Both the position numbers and the translations under genes were made by a program. A DNA stretch of 64,000 nt from Bacteroidales bacterium (GTDB taxonomy: Bacteria > Bacteroidota > Bacteroidia > Bacteroidales > Muribaculaceae): NCBI GenBank assembly GCA_014800845.1, contig JAAVFJ010000053.1, positions 1-64,000 of the forward strand. The letters run 5' to 3'. The stretch's first letter is position 1, and the number at the start of each line of letters is the position of its first letter. Shown here piece after piece: positions 53,507-61,745 of the stretch. The notes under the pieces were generated by a model. The model did not search any database, was not told where the DNA came from, and worked only from the letters and a program-made list of their open reading frames with translations.

Positions 53507-54364
53507 GGTGAGCAGAGAGCAGAGCAGCAGATTCATGGCGGTGAGGCCGAGCAGCGGATTGAGGGCGCTCCCTTTGCGGGTGCCGAGCCGGCGCCACAGA
53601 ATCAGATGCAGAAAGAGATAGAGCAGCGGCACAGCCGGCGAAAACAGCGACACAGTGGCGCACCACACGGGCCACAGAAGTGCCATGGCCGCGAAGCCCG
53701 ACAGCAGATAGACCGTGCGCATGGTGCCGCGTCCGAAGATTACCGCCGTGGTGTGTTTTCCGACCTCGCGGTCATCGTCGGCGTCACGGTAATTATTGAC
53801 AATCAGTACATTTGAAGCCATGAGCCCTACGGCAATCGAGGCGGGGACTATCATCTCCGGCTCTTCCCAGCGGGCGCCGCAGCAGAGGAAAGCCGTGAGG
53901 CAGACGGGCACCAGTCCGAAGAAGATTATCACGGCTATGTCCCCGAGGCCATGATGCGAGAGGGGCCAGGGACCTGCGCTGTAGGCCAGCGCGAAGAGGG
54001 CTATCACAATGCCCGCCGGAATCAGCCACCACACACCGCTGAGCAGAACCATGACAATGCCTACAAGACAGGCCAGGCCGAGAGTGCCGAGCGTGGCGGC
54101 AAGCATGGCGCGGGGCGAAATATCGCCCTCGGTCACTCCGCGGCGAAACCCCTCGCGCCCCTTCTTGTCGAGGCCGGCGCGGAAATCGAAATACTCGTTG
54201 CCGAAGTTTGAGGCAATCTGAGCGAGCAGAGCGAAGAGCAGGCAGAGGACTCCCTGCAGATAATCGGTGCCGCCGGCGTGGCGACCTAAGGCAATTCCAA
54301 GAATGACGCCTGCCAAACTCACGGGGAGTGTGCGCAGACGCATGGCTTCAATCCAGGGATTCAT
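53483..54364 (-). CDS. menA: 1,4-dihydroxy-2-naphthoate polyprenyltransferase
   Basis: Inner-membrane enzyme that attaches the isoprenoid tail in menaquinone biosynthesis, 293 residues. It begins MNPWIEAMRLRTLPVSLAGV. The first prenyl-diphosphate motif NFGNEYFDFRAGLDKKGREG and second aspartate-rich motif NNYRDADDDREVGKHT are complete. About eight or nine membrane helices follow the UbiA fold. The start at 54364 overlaps the tadA stop by four bases (ATGA); longer frames are chance extensions. Last gene of the porQ-cmk-ispH-tadA-menA series. Its 3' end overlaps the convergent GH3 gene without a terminator. Confidence 0.95.
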   Translation of the reverse strand: MNPWIEAMRLRTLPVSLAGVILGIALGRHAGGTDYLQGVLCLLFALLAQIASNFGNEYFDFRAGLDKKGREGFRRGVTEGDISPRAMLAATLGTLGLACLVGIVMVLLSGVWWLIPAGIVIALFALAYSAGPWPLSHHGLGDIAVIIFFGLVPVCLTAFLCCGARWEEPEMIVPASIAVGLMASNVLIVNNYRDADDDREVGKHTTAVIFGRGTMRTVYLLSGFAAMALLWPVWCATVSLFSPAVPLLYLFLHLILWRRLGTRKGSALNPLLGLTAMNLLLCSLLTSLLLVAA

Positions 54365-54825
54365 CGGCGTGCTTTGAAAAAGTTTTGCATAATGGTGCGT
54401 GCTTCGTGGGCGAGAACGCCGGCAGTCACGGTAGCTTTGGGGTGGAGAGGAGTGCGCCCCCCCGGGGGGAGCAGAGTGGTGTAGCCCCGTTTGGAGTCGG
54501 GGGCGCCGTAGACAATGCGGGGAATCTGCGCCCAGCCTATGGCGCCGGCACACATCGGGCATGGCTCCACGGTGACGTAGAGCGTGCAGTCAGTGAGATA
54601 CTTACCTCCGAGATATTCGGCGGCAGCGGTTATGGCCTGCATCTCGGCGTGGGCCGTGACATCATTGAGCCGCTCGGTGAGATTATGAGCGCGGGCTATG
54701 ATGGTGCCGCGGTGGGTAATGACGGCGCCGATGGGCACTTCCCCCTGCTCGGCGGCAAGCATGGCTTCGTCGAGTGCCTGACGCATGAAGCGCTCATCAG
54801 TCTGTTCCGGAGTTTCGTAAAGCAT
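54361..54825 (-). CDS. tadA: tRNA adenosine(34) deaminase
   Basis: Converts A34 to inosine in the anticodon of tRNA-Arg(ACG), 154 residues. Zinc deaminase motifs are HAEMQAI (84-90; His ligand and catalytic Glu) and EPCPMCAGAI (two Cys ligands). GVLAHEARTIMQNFFKARR is the usual C-terminal helix. Its stop overlaps the menA start by four bases. Upstream lie nested repeat-element ends that fill the 70-base gap from ispH. Confidence 0.95.
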   Translation of the reverse strand: MLYETPEQTDERFMRQALDEAMLAAEQGEVPIGAVITHRGTIIARAHNLTERLNDVTAHAEMQAITAAAEYLGGKYLTDCTLYVTVEPCPMCAGAIGWAQIPRIVYGAPDSKRGYTTLLPPGGRTPLHPKATVTAGVLAHEARTIMQNFFKARR

Positions 54826-54827
54826 TA

Positions 54828-54902
54828 TTAAGTAAGTATCAAAAATTAAACGATATCAAATTCATAAGTAAGTGTCAAAAATTAAATCTGAACACTTACT
54901 GA
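54828..54902. repeat. Nested termini of the palindromic element between ispH and tadA
   Basis: 54828-54857 is identical over 30 bases, in inverse orientation, to the right end at 15471-15500. 54865-54885 is identical over 21 bases to the left end at 15305-15325. A short inverse end ACACTTACT (54892-54900) contains the ispH stop codon. There is no core, so this looks like a deletion product or a core-less derivative. Confidence 0.82.
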
Positions 54903-55777
54903 GTAATTTGACGTACTTTGTCGGCAACCTCCTCCATGAGCCAGCGGGGTGTGGAGGTGGCACCGCAGATGCCTATGCTCGCGGCCCCTTCAAGCCATTC
55001 GGGGAGAATCTCGGAGGGTTCGGAGATAAAGTGTGAGGCCGGGTTGACTTCGCGGCATTGCTCAAACAGGGCCTGGCCGTTGCTGCTCTTTCGCCCTGAC
55101 ACAAAGAGGATTACCTGATGGGAGGCTGCAAACTCGCGTATGCGCGGCAGACGCCCGGAAACGCGGCGGCAGATAGTGTCGAAATACTTGAACTCGCCGC
55201 TGCTTTTTCGCCGCTTGATTTCCTCTATGACCGACTGAAAGCCTGACAGACTCTTGGTGGTCTGAGAGTAGAGGAGTATGTCGCGGTTGAGGTCAATCCC
55301 TTCAAGGTCGGCCACCCCCTGGACCACCACCGCTTCGCCGCCGGTCTGCCCCACGAGACCGTTGACCTCGGCGTGGCCCGGCTTGCCGTAGATGAGAATC
55401 AGCGGGGGAGAGGGGAGATGGCGCGAGGCATCGTAGGCGCTTTTTATGCGCTTCTGCAGCTGGAGCACCACCGGGCAGGTGGCGTCAATGATTTCTATGC
55501 CACGCTCGCGGGCAGTGGCGTAGGTGGAGGGGGGCTCGCCGTGGGCGCGCAGAAGCACCTTGCAGCCGCTGAGAGTCTTCAGGTCAGCGTGGGTGATGGT
55601 CTGCAGACCTTTCTTCACGAGGCGGTCCACCTCATTGCTGTTGTGCACAATATCTCCAAGACAATAGAGCCCACCCCTGCGGGCAAGCTCCTCCTCGGCC
55701 TTTCTTATGGCCGTCACCACCCCGAAGCAGAATCCGGAGTCGGCGTCAATCTCTATGTGGGGGGCGGTGTCACTCAT
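54896..55777 (-). CDS. ispH: 4-hydroxy-3-methylbut-2-enyl diphosphate reductase
   Basis: Iron-sulphur enzyme, last step of the non-mevalonate isoprenoid pathway, producing IPP and DMAPP; 293 residues from ATG 55777 (MSDTAPHIEI). Cluster cysteines lie in DADSGFCFGVV (Cys16), DATCPVV and ICGATSTPRW. The active-site His appear in VHNSNEV and LRAHGEPPS. It overlaps cmk by eight bases (ATGAGTGA). It supplies the isoprenoid used by MenA two genes downstream. The stop codon is in a repeat-element terminus. Longer N-terminal extensions are not credible. Confidence 0.96.
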   Translation of the reverse strand: MSDTAPHIEIDADSGFCFGVVTAIRKAEEELARRGGLYCLGDIVHNSNEVDRLVKKGLQTITHADLKTLSGCKVLLRAHGEPPSTYATARERGIEIIDATCPVVLQLQKRIKSAYDASRHLPSPPLILIYGKPGHAEVNGLVGQTGGEAVVVQGVADLEGIDLNRDILLYSQTTKSLSGFQSVIEEIKRRKSSGEFKYFDTICRRVSGRLPRIREFAASHQVILFVSGRKSSNGQALFEQCREVNPASHFISEPSEILPEWLEGAASIGICGATSTPRWLMEEVADKVRQITQ

Positions 55778-56462
55778 CGGCAATACGGCGGAAAGTGTCG
55801 AGCAGCCAGGCTGACTGCTCCTCGCGGGTAAGATTGTCATTGTCAAGCACTAAGGCGTCGGGGGCTTGACGCAGGGGGCTCTCCTTGCGGTTGCGGTCAA
55901 TCTCGTCGCGCTCCTGCACATTGGCCAGCACCTGCTCGTAGTCCACCTCGTCACCCTTGGCGCGGAGCTCATCGTAGCGGCGGCGTGCGCGCACCTCCGG
56001 CGAAGCGTTGACAAAAACCTTCATCTCTGCGGCCGGGAACACGGTGGTGCCTATGTCGCGCCCATCCATCACGATACCTTTTGCTTCGCCATACTGCTGC
56101 ATCATGGCCGTGAGGGCGTGGCGCACCTCGGGCACTGCAGCGACGGGGCTGACATGGCTGCTCACCTCAAGAGAGCGGATTTCGCGCTCCACATCCTCGC
56201 CGTTGAGGAAAGTGTGGGACGCCGCAGCCTCGGGCACATAGCGGAATTCGATGCGAATGTCGGGGAGCGCAGCGCAGAGCGCGGCGGTGTCCACAGAGCC
56301 GTCGGGGCGGATGAAGCCGTGGCGCATGGCGTAGAGCGTGATGGCGCGATACATGGCGCCGGAGTCGATATAGGCGTAGCCCACAGCCGCCGCAAGCTGC
56401 TTGGCCATGGTGCTCTTGCCTGATGATGAGAAGCCGTCGATGGCTACTATTATTTTCTTCAT
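55770..56462 (-). CDS. cmk: Cytidylate kinase
   Basis: Phosphorylates CMP and dCMP using ATP, 230 residues. P-loop GFSSSGKSTMAKQLA (9-23); substrate region YIDSGAMYRAITLYA (30-44), and MDGRDIGTTVFP with the CMP-binding RD pair. The arginine-rich lid RARRRYDEL and DEIDRNRKESPLRQAPDA are present. It overlaps porQ by one base (TAATG) and ispH by eight. Complete. Confidence 0.97.
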   Translation of the reverse strand: MKKIIVAIDGFSSSGKSTMAKQLAAAVGYAYIDSGAMYRAITLYAMRHGFIRPDGSVDTAALCAALPDIRIEFRYVPEAAASHTFLNGEDVEREIRSLEVSSHVSPVAAVPEVRHALTAMMQQYGEAKGIVMDGRDIGTTVFPAAEMKVFVNASPEVRARRRYDELRAKGDEVDYEQVLANVQERDEIDRNRKESPLRQAPDALVLDNDNLTREEQSAWLLDTFRRIADE

Positions 56463-57508
56463 TAGCGTCTGAGTAATTCCTTAAGGTTGGTTGAAATGTT
56501 GAGCATCACAGTGGAGCCCCCCTTGTGAGGCTGCGCGTAGCTCACTCCGAATGCGAATGATTTCACCTTCAGGCCGAGACCTGCCGAGAAGCCTGACAGG
56601 AAGTTGCGCTGATAGGTGGACATGTCGGTGCGTGTCTTGTAGTTATAGCCCAGCGCCACATAGAAATTATCGGAGGGCTGATACTGCAGACCGAAAATCA
56701 GGTGACGGAAGAGATTGGAGCCGAAGCCACTCTTGAGCTTATTCTCCTCCTGACCGGTGGCCTCATCAGTGGAGTGGTCGTAGTAGGGAAGCTTCCATTT
56801 ATTAAGGTGCCAGGCGGTGATGGCCAGCATGAAGGGGGAGGAGCCGAGGCGTTGCATCCAGCCGAGCTGAATGTCGAAGGGCACACGGGTGTAGTCAGTG
56901 TCAAAGCGCTTGATTTGTCCCCCCATGTTTTTGAGAACGAGCGAGAGGGAGCAATCGCGGTCCGGGTCATAGTAATTGATGCCCACATCGGCGGCTAAGG
57001 CGAATGCGGAATATTGCTCGTAGGTGCTGACCACAGCTTTCAGATTTATGCCGCCACGCAGGCGCTCGGTGAAATCGTGGGAGTAGACACCGCTTATTAC
57101 TATATCCTTCATGGAGAATTCGCCCAGGATGTTGCCTATCTCGTCGGTGGCAGTAGCTTTGCCATAGCCTAAGTATTGGAGTCCGGCCCCCCAGGCGCCA
57201 TGCTCGCCTGCTGCCATGCCGTAGTGCACGCCGGCGAAATTGCTGTCGCCGAGCCAGTGCATGTAGTTGAAAGCCACCTGAGAGTCAATCTCGGGTCCGA
57301 GCAGCGCGGGGTTGGCACCGGCCAGAGTTACGTCATCGTCGATTATGGCAATGCCGCTCCCGCCCAGCGCATAGGCGTGAGATGAGTAGGGGTTCTCCAG
57401 GAAGCTGTAAGAGGAGGTGCCCCCCTGCGCTTTCAGCGTGGGGAGACAGAGAGCGATGGCTGCCAGCATGGTTGCGAAGCGCCATGATATATTCCTGATA
57501 AGTGTCAT
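56462..57508 (-). CDS. porQ: Type IX secretion system protein PorQ
   Basis: 348-residue outer-membrane beta-barrel of the FadL-like PorV/PorQ group in the T9SS. A signal peptide (FATMLAAIALCLPTLKAQ) precedes SSYSFLENPYSSHAYALGGSGIAIIDDDVTLAGANPALL, which is the PorQ opening. The barrel strands continue to the end. PorQ works with PorU/PorZ in attaching or releasing T9SS cargo at the surface. No other T9SS gene is nearby. Its presence supports the reading of C-terminal tails at 15.3 kb and 5.4 kb as T9SS sorting signals. It is the first gene of the overlapping operon. A weak TAACTTCC box upstream gave no clear promoter. Confidence 0.9.
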   Translation of the reverse strand: MTLIRNISWRFATMLAAIALCLPTLKAQGGTSSYSFLENPYSSHAYALGGSGIAIIDDDVTLAGANPALLGPEIDSQVAFNYMHWLGDSNFAGVHYGMAAGEHGAWGAGLQYLGYGKATATDEIGNILGEFSMKDIVISGVYSHDFTERLRGGINLKAVVSTYEQYSAFALAADVGINYYDPDRDCSLSLVLKNMGGQIKRFDTDYTRVPFDIQLGWMQRLGSSPFMLAITAWHLNKWKLPYYDHSTDEATGQEENKLKSGFGSNLFRHLIFGLQYQPSDNFYVALGYNYKTRTDMSTYQRNFLSGFSAGLGLKVKSFAFGVSYAQPHKGGSTVMLNISTNLKELLRR

Positions 57509-57575
57509 TAATTAATTAACGGAAGTTAGAGCCGCTTATTGTCATAGGTCTCGTGGGGTTAAATTACGTTAATCA

Positions 57576-57607
57576 TTTGCATATATGCGGAAGTGCTTGT
57601 AAATTTG
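57576..57607 (+). promoter_or_regulatory. Promoter of the TonB C-domain gene
   Basis: TTTG (57576-57579), exactly 20 bases, TAAATTTG (57600-57607). The leader is about 60 bases. Confidence 0.75.
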
Positions 57608-57674
57608 CGCTTGAAAAAGCTACCCCGATGCCCCAATAATCATGGCAAAGGGAGGTTATCCTCTGACCTGATCA

Positions 57675-58115
57675 ATGCATCTATCTATTAGACATATTCT
57701 CTGGACCGCTCTACTTGTCACCCCTCTGCTCTCAGACAGTCAGACCTGCCGCATGCGTGTGCAGATTGATGCTGATGGCAATCGTGTGGAGTATCGCGAG
57801 GTTTACCAGTATGACTATGTCTGGGAAAAGCCCTCGTTTCCCGGCGGAGACGGCGAGCTGATGCATTTCATCAATAAGCACAGGCGCTATCCGAAAGCGG
57901 CATATAAAAGAGGTATTCAGGGGCGCGTGACCTGCGCGTTCATAGTGAACCGCGACGGCACGGTGTCAGATGTCCATGTGCTTCGTGGCGTAGAGTCCAC
58001 CCTTGACCAGGAGGCTGTCAGGATTTTCCGCCTCATGCCCCCCTGGAATCCCGGGCGGCAGAATGGCCAGCCGGTGCCTGTAAGAGTGGTGCGCGCCGTC
58101 CCTTTCCGCAAATAG
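57675..58115 (+). CDS. Exported stand-alone TonB C-terminal-domain protein
   Basis: 146 residues. A short hydrophobic N-terminus (HILWTALLVTPLLSDSQT) acts as a signal peptide. Residues about 55-143 form a TonB C-terminal domain (FPGGDGELMHFINKHRRYPKAAYKRGIQGRVTCAFIVNRDGTVSDVHVLRGV ... AVRIFRLMPPWNPGRQNGQPVPVR). It lacks the long Pro/Lys-rich periplasmic spacer of a true TonB, and the N-terminal helix could alternatively serve as a short membrane anchor. It has its own promoter and terminator. Energy transduction is unlikely without a spacer. A periplasmic adaptor role is possible. Confidence 0.85.
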   Translation: MHLSIRHILWTALLVTPLLSDSQTCRMRVQIDADGNRVEYREVYQYDYVWEKPSFPGGDGELMHFINKHRRYPKAAYKRGIQGRVTCAFIVNRDGTVSDVHVLRGVESTLDQEAVRIFRLMPPWNPGRQNGQPVPVRVVRAVPFRK

Positions 58116-58132
58116 CAAGTTACAATTCTTTA

Positions 58133-58192
58133 TAAAAAAAACGAAGAGGCTACCTCGGCTCTGTCGTGAAGACAAGGCGAGGCAGCCTCTGC
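58133..58192. terminator. Bidirectional terminator between TonB-domain and porin genes
   Basis: GAGGCTACCTCG with CGAGGCAGCCTC (one mismatch). On the minus strand it is followed by eight T, serving the porin gene; on the plus strand by TGCTATTTTAT. Confidence 0.85.
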
Positions 58193-58210
58193 TATTTTAT
58201 GAATCTATGT

Positions 58211-59560
58211 TTAGAAGGAGAATTGGGCGAGAAGGCCTATGCGCTGAGAGTGCTTGTGTTCACCGGACACGTTGCGGCGCTGACCCCAGTCATATTCTAT
58301 GCCGGTCTGAATACGCGGAGTGAGATTCCAGATCAGGTTGGCGGCGAGATACTGGCCAAGCTTGTATTCGTCGGGAGTCACGCCTGAGCGGGGGAGATAG
58401 CGGCTCTGGCTGTAAGTGACCGAGCTGAAGAGATTGGGCAGGAAGTTATACTGCACGCCCAGATACCAGCCGAGGGCGTAAGGCGCATAAAGCTCTCCGG
58501 GTTTGCCGGGGGCCTGCACGAGGTCATAGTTGCCTACACTCAGGTCGGCGCTCAGGCTTTCGTAGCCTGCACCGCCGTTGACAGCACCGTAGAGAGTGAG
58601 CTGCGGCAGCGGATGAGCGGTGGCCGACAGCTGCAGGCCCCAACCTATCTTGTTGTGGTTTTTAGCGGCGGCTATGTCGCGGTAAGAGAGGGTGCGGACA
58701 ATGCCGGAGAGGCGCACATGCTCGCTGCGTCCCCAGGCATATTGCATGAAGGCTGCGAAGTCAGGCATCCAGTTGCTGAGGCTCTCTGTGCCACCGGCTG
58801 AGTTGTCAATCTGCGAAGCGGGGGTCTCGACGGAGGCGGCCACGGTCCAACGCTTTTTCATGGTGTGCATCCAGCGTACGAGCACTGATGTCTTCGAGAG
58901 CTTGTTGTTGGCACCGGAAGCGTCAATGGTAGGAGCTTCGGCGCTCGGGTCGGAGAAGGTGGACTGAGCGTAACCTATGGTCCAATCGTTGACTATTGCA
59001 TAGGCTTTCTTAAGGTGGAAATCAGAGCCTTTATAACCGTTGAAATTGGCTTCGATGTAGAGCTGATATTGCCCTATGGCCTTATTGCGTCCGATTACGC
59101 GGAAGAAGAGGCAGGTGCCCGCCGGCGTGGTGCCGAATTTCTTTTGATTTGTGGGGTCCGGGGTCATAGGAATCAGGTAGGGGCTGAAACCGTTGGCCGG
59201 AATAGCGCCCCCCCAGTCATACCAACCGCGCATTCTCACGCATCCACCTATGCCCATAGCCAGCTGAGCATCCCTGCTCATGAAGAGGAAGTAGGGTGCG
59301 TCAGGGTCAGAAAAGTGGCGGAACTGGTCGTAGTAGAAATTATCTAGGATATTGCGCACGGAATCCAGATGAGACTGTGTCTGCTCCGGGCGCCCATCGA
59401 TGTAGACTATCTTGTGGGAGGCCATCAATGAGTCTTGCTGGCTGTCGACAAGCGAAGTAGTGGGGAGGCCGGCGACAGGACTTTCTAATGCCGTGAGGGT
59501 AGACACACCACTCAGCAGAAGCGCCGAGAGTGCCCCTAATTTAAGTAGATGTTTTTGCAT
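58211..59560 (-). CDS. DcaP-like outer-membrane porin
   Basis: 449-residue barrel with a signal peptide (LGALSALLLSGVSTLTAL). The early region (SDPDAPYFLFMSRDAQLAMGIGGCVRMRGWYDWGGAIPANGF) is the opening of the DcaP-like porin family of Bacteroidetes. Alternating amphipathic strands continue to the C-terminus LLAQFSF with terminal Phe. It likely allows uptake of an organic acid or other small solute. It starts 28 bases after the unknown gene upstream and may be on one transcript with it. It ends at a strong terminator. Confidence 0.87.
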   Translation of the reverse strand: MQKHLLKLGALSALLLSGVSTLTALESPVAGLPTTSLVDSQQDSLMASHKIVYIDGRPEQTQSHLDSVRNILDNFYYDQFRHFSDPDAPYFLFMSRDAQLAMGIGGCVRMRGWYDWGGAIPANGFSPYLIPMTPDPTNQKKFGTTPAGTCLFFRVIGRNKAIGQYQLYIEANFNGYKGSDFHLKKAYAIVNDWTIGYAQSTFSDPSAEAPTIDASGANNKLSKTSVLVRWMHTMKKRWTVAASVETPASQIDNSAGGTESLSNWMPDFAAFMQYAWGRSEHVRLSGIVRTLSYRDIAAAKNHNKIGWGLQLSATAHPLPQLTLYGAVNGGAGYESLSADLSVGNYDLVQAPGKPGELYAPYALGWYLGVQYNFLPNLFSSVTYSQSRYLPRSGVTPDEYKLGQYLAANLIWNLTPRIQTGIEYDWGQRRNVSGEHKHSQRIGLLAQFSF

Positions 59561-59588
59561 AGTAGAGATGGGATTAAGATATTGACGG

Positions 59589-59969
59589 TTACCACCAGGG
59601 GCGTGGTTCGTTCTTTAGTTGTGAAGCCTTGAGGGCGTTTGCGGCTCGTTCGTAGCAATCGCACAGCACGGCCCACTGTTCTGGTGTTCCGGCGTCTGAA
59701 AGCTTCACGTCGGCCGGGAGGGGCTTGCCGGGAGCTATTACAGTCACCCCTTGGGCGGGGAGATTTGATGCAGCGGTTATAGCCGAGAGGGTGGCGTCAG
59801 CGTTACGCACGATGCCGTGGGCTTGAGTAGTGGCTCCGTCGGGGGTGGAAACGAGCGGAAGGCCTGTGGCTGTGAATAGTGCCTCACTCCAGATTATGGC
59901 TTCCTGACCGGCTGACTGCATAAGCGTGGAGACGCCGACCTTCATTTCTTCAATTGCTGTGTTCTTCAT
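59589..59969 (-). CDS. Unknown protein, 126 residues
   Basis: Not recognised. Start MKNTAIEEMKVGVSTLMQSA, chosen because a longer frame adds only AT-rich leader. No signal peptide or membrane segment. The composition is Ala- and Thr-rich (LPLVSTPDGATTQAHGIV, AITAASNLPAQGVTVIAPG), with a helical C-terminus (QWAVLCDCYERAANALKASQL). It is likely a cytoplasmic alpha/beta protein. The 28-base gap to the porin gene suggests co-transcription. A structural search would be needed to assign it. Confidence 0.7.
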   Translation of the reverse strand: MKNTAIEEMKVGVSTLMQSAGQEAIIWSEALFTATGLPLVSTPDGATTQAHGIVRNADATLSAITAASNLPAQGVTVIAPGKPLPADVKLSDAGTPEQWAVLCDCYERAANALKASQLKNEPRPWW

Positions 59970-60019
59970 AATGCTCAGTGTGTTTTTATAGTTAATTAAC
60001 ACAGCGGAGCATGATTTGT

Positions 60020-60550
60020 TCAGGTAGTTTTCAGAATCTCTTCAAATTTTACGGCGTCAGGCAGGTCGGCATAGCGTATTTTCAGCAGGCCGAAGGGTCG
60101 GCGCATGGTCAGCGTAAATTCATTGAGGCCGGCGCGGCAGCTTGAAATGTCGGCGAGGGGCACGCGTAGGGTGATTTCGCGCTTTACGGGGGCATCGTCG
60201 TCAGCCTCCTCATCGGGGGGCAGGAGAATGGTGTAGACTATGCGCAGCTCCCCGGGAAACAGTTCGGCGTGGTGCTCATGGATGCAGGGGATGCAGCGCG
60301 GGGACATGGCGTAGGCGAAGTAGAGGAAGCACATCAGTGCTGGGAGCACTATCGTGAGCAGCATGAAGGCCACTATCAGCAAGCGTATGTCAATCAGGAC
60401 ACCGCAAATCGTGAGCGCGAGCAGGGCGATGCCGAGCGCTATGAGGGGCACGCGGCATTTAAGCGATGCGAGCGCGAGGAGAAACTCGCGCTGAGTGAGG
60501 CGGCGCGAGGCGCTGACCATCAGCGGCGAGTCAGCGGTGGTAGTGCTCAT
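60020..60550 (-). CDS. Two-helix membrane protein with C-terminal beta domain (YcxB-like)
   Basis: About 176 residues from ATG 60550, which overlaps the C45 hydrolase gene by 20 bases; ATG 60517 (MVSASRRLTQREF) without overlap is an equally good start. Two closely spaced helices (VPLIALGIALLALTICGVLI and LLIVAFMLLTIVLPALMCFLYF) are followed by a soluble beta-rich domain (GELRIVYTILLPPDEEAD ... ITLRVPLADISSCRAGLNEFTLTMRRPF). This layout resembles YcxB-like/PH-like membrane proteins, but the match is by architecture only. The role is unknown. Confidence 0.72.
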   Translation of the reverse strand: MSTTTADSPLMVSASRRLTQREFLLALASLKCRVPLIALGIALLALTICGVLIDIRLLIVAFMLLTIVLPALMCFLYFAYAMSPRCIPCIHEHHAELFPGELRIVYTILLPPDEEADDDAPVKREITLRVPLADISSCRAGLNEFTLTMRRPFGLLKIRYADLPDAVKFEEILKTT

Positions 60551-61640
60551 AGGTTTCGAGGTTAAGTTTGCGAAGTGTTGTGAGGTAGCCGGTGCCGAGG
60601 CTGTTGACGAGCGCCGGCAGGCGTACGTAGCGCGCACGGTTGCCGTCGGGGGCGGAGAATACCTCCCGTTTGCGCTCCAGAGCGCGGTTGCAGAGGGGCG
60701 CTGTGCCATCTTTGTCAATCCCCTGCAACTCTGCCATTACTCCCGAAGGGTCGCAGCGCACCGGCGTGACCTCGGCGCAGGGGGGATAACCAAGCTTGGT
60801 CCACATCACGTAGTCCCGACCCTCGTGGCCGGTGGACTCCTCCACGGGCTCCACACCCTCGATCACGATGCTGGCCGAAGTGGTGTAGCGGGGGATGAAG
60901 TCCTGGTCTACAATCCATTCATCGGAGCCGGTGAGCATGTCGGCGCCATACAAATCATGATAGAATGAGCAGGAGAGTCCTTCGGTAAACAGCGCAGGAG
61001 TGATGGCGGATTGCTCCATGTGGGGGGTGAGCAGATGCCAGGCGTTGCGTTCGCGAATCTGACCGAAGCCTTCGCCGGGGCGCCCGGAGTGGGAATAGTT
61101 GGTGCGCACCAGCACGCCGCTCTCGGCATCCTCAAGATTGAAGCGCGTGAAGTTGTAATTACCGGTTTCGAAATAAGCTCCGTCGCCGCAGGCATCAATA
61201 ACACCGAAGTTGGCCTCCACACCGAGGGGCTTGGGGAGTGAGGTGAGCAGCTCCTCAAAATCATTGACAGTGCGGCAATGCTTGAGGGCTAAGGTCATCA
61301 GCACCCCTTCGCGGTCCATCTCCTTTGCAGCCACCGAGTCGTCATTAAGGTTGTAAGAGGCAGTGTTCATCACCGCAAATCCGGCCTCATTCATTCCGGC
61401 CCAAGCTTCGGCGCAGTCGCGGTCAGAGGCGTTGAAGAGGGCTACGTAAGCCATCTCTCCGGACGCGGCAGGGATGTAGGCCACTTTGTTGTCGAGCTGC
61501 GAGGTGTCGCGGTTCTTCCAGAGCAGCGGGCGCCCCGAAGCCGAAGCTCGCGCACTCACTATGGCCGAGGTGCAGCCCGATGCTGCGCCGTGTGCCGAAG
61601 CGGCTAAGATGATGCAGAATGAAAGTTTGGTAAGATTCAT
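60531..61640 (-). CDS. Exported C45-family Ntn hydrolase/acyltransferase
   Basis: 369 residues. A signal peptide (CIILAASAHGAASG) is followed by GCTSAIVSARASASGRPLLWKNRDTSQ, the C45 opening in which Cys23 becomes the N-terminal nucleophile after removal of the preceding segment. GMNEAGFAVMNTASYN and NFGVIDACGDGAYFETGNYNFTRF are further matches to the acyl-CoA:6-APA acyltransferase/carcinine hydrolase group. The processing site and signal cleavage may coincide. The likely reaction is cleavage or transfer of an amide-linked acyl group in the periplasm; the substrate is unknown. The 3' end overlaps the following membrane-protein gene. No convincing promoter (TAACTTCG at about 61650). Confidence 0.85.
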   Translation of the reverse strand: MNLTKLSFCIILAASAHGAASGCTSAIVSARASASGRPLLWKNRDTSQLDNKVAYIPAASGEMAYVALFNASDRDCAEAWAGMNEAGFAVMNTASYNLNDDSVAAKEMDREGVLMTLALKHCRTVNDFEELLTSLPKPLGVEANFGVIDACGDGAYFETGNYNFTRFNLEDAESGVLVRTNYSHSGRPGEGFGQIRERNAWHLLTPHMEQSAITPALFTEGLSCSFYHDLYGADMLTGSDEWIVDQDFIPRYTTSASIVIEGVEPVEESTGHEGRDYVMWTKLGYPPCAEVTPVRCDPSGVMAELQGIDKDGTAPLCNRALERKREVFSAPDGNRARYVRLPALVNSLGTGYLTTLRKLNLETYEHYHR

Positions 61641-61745
61641 GGTGCGAAGTTAGTAAATTTTTGCAAGACGGTTATGCATATAATGCAGTGCTGTAGGCAT
61701 AAATCATTAATGTTAATTGATTTTAAAATTTATTAACAAAATAAG

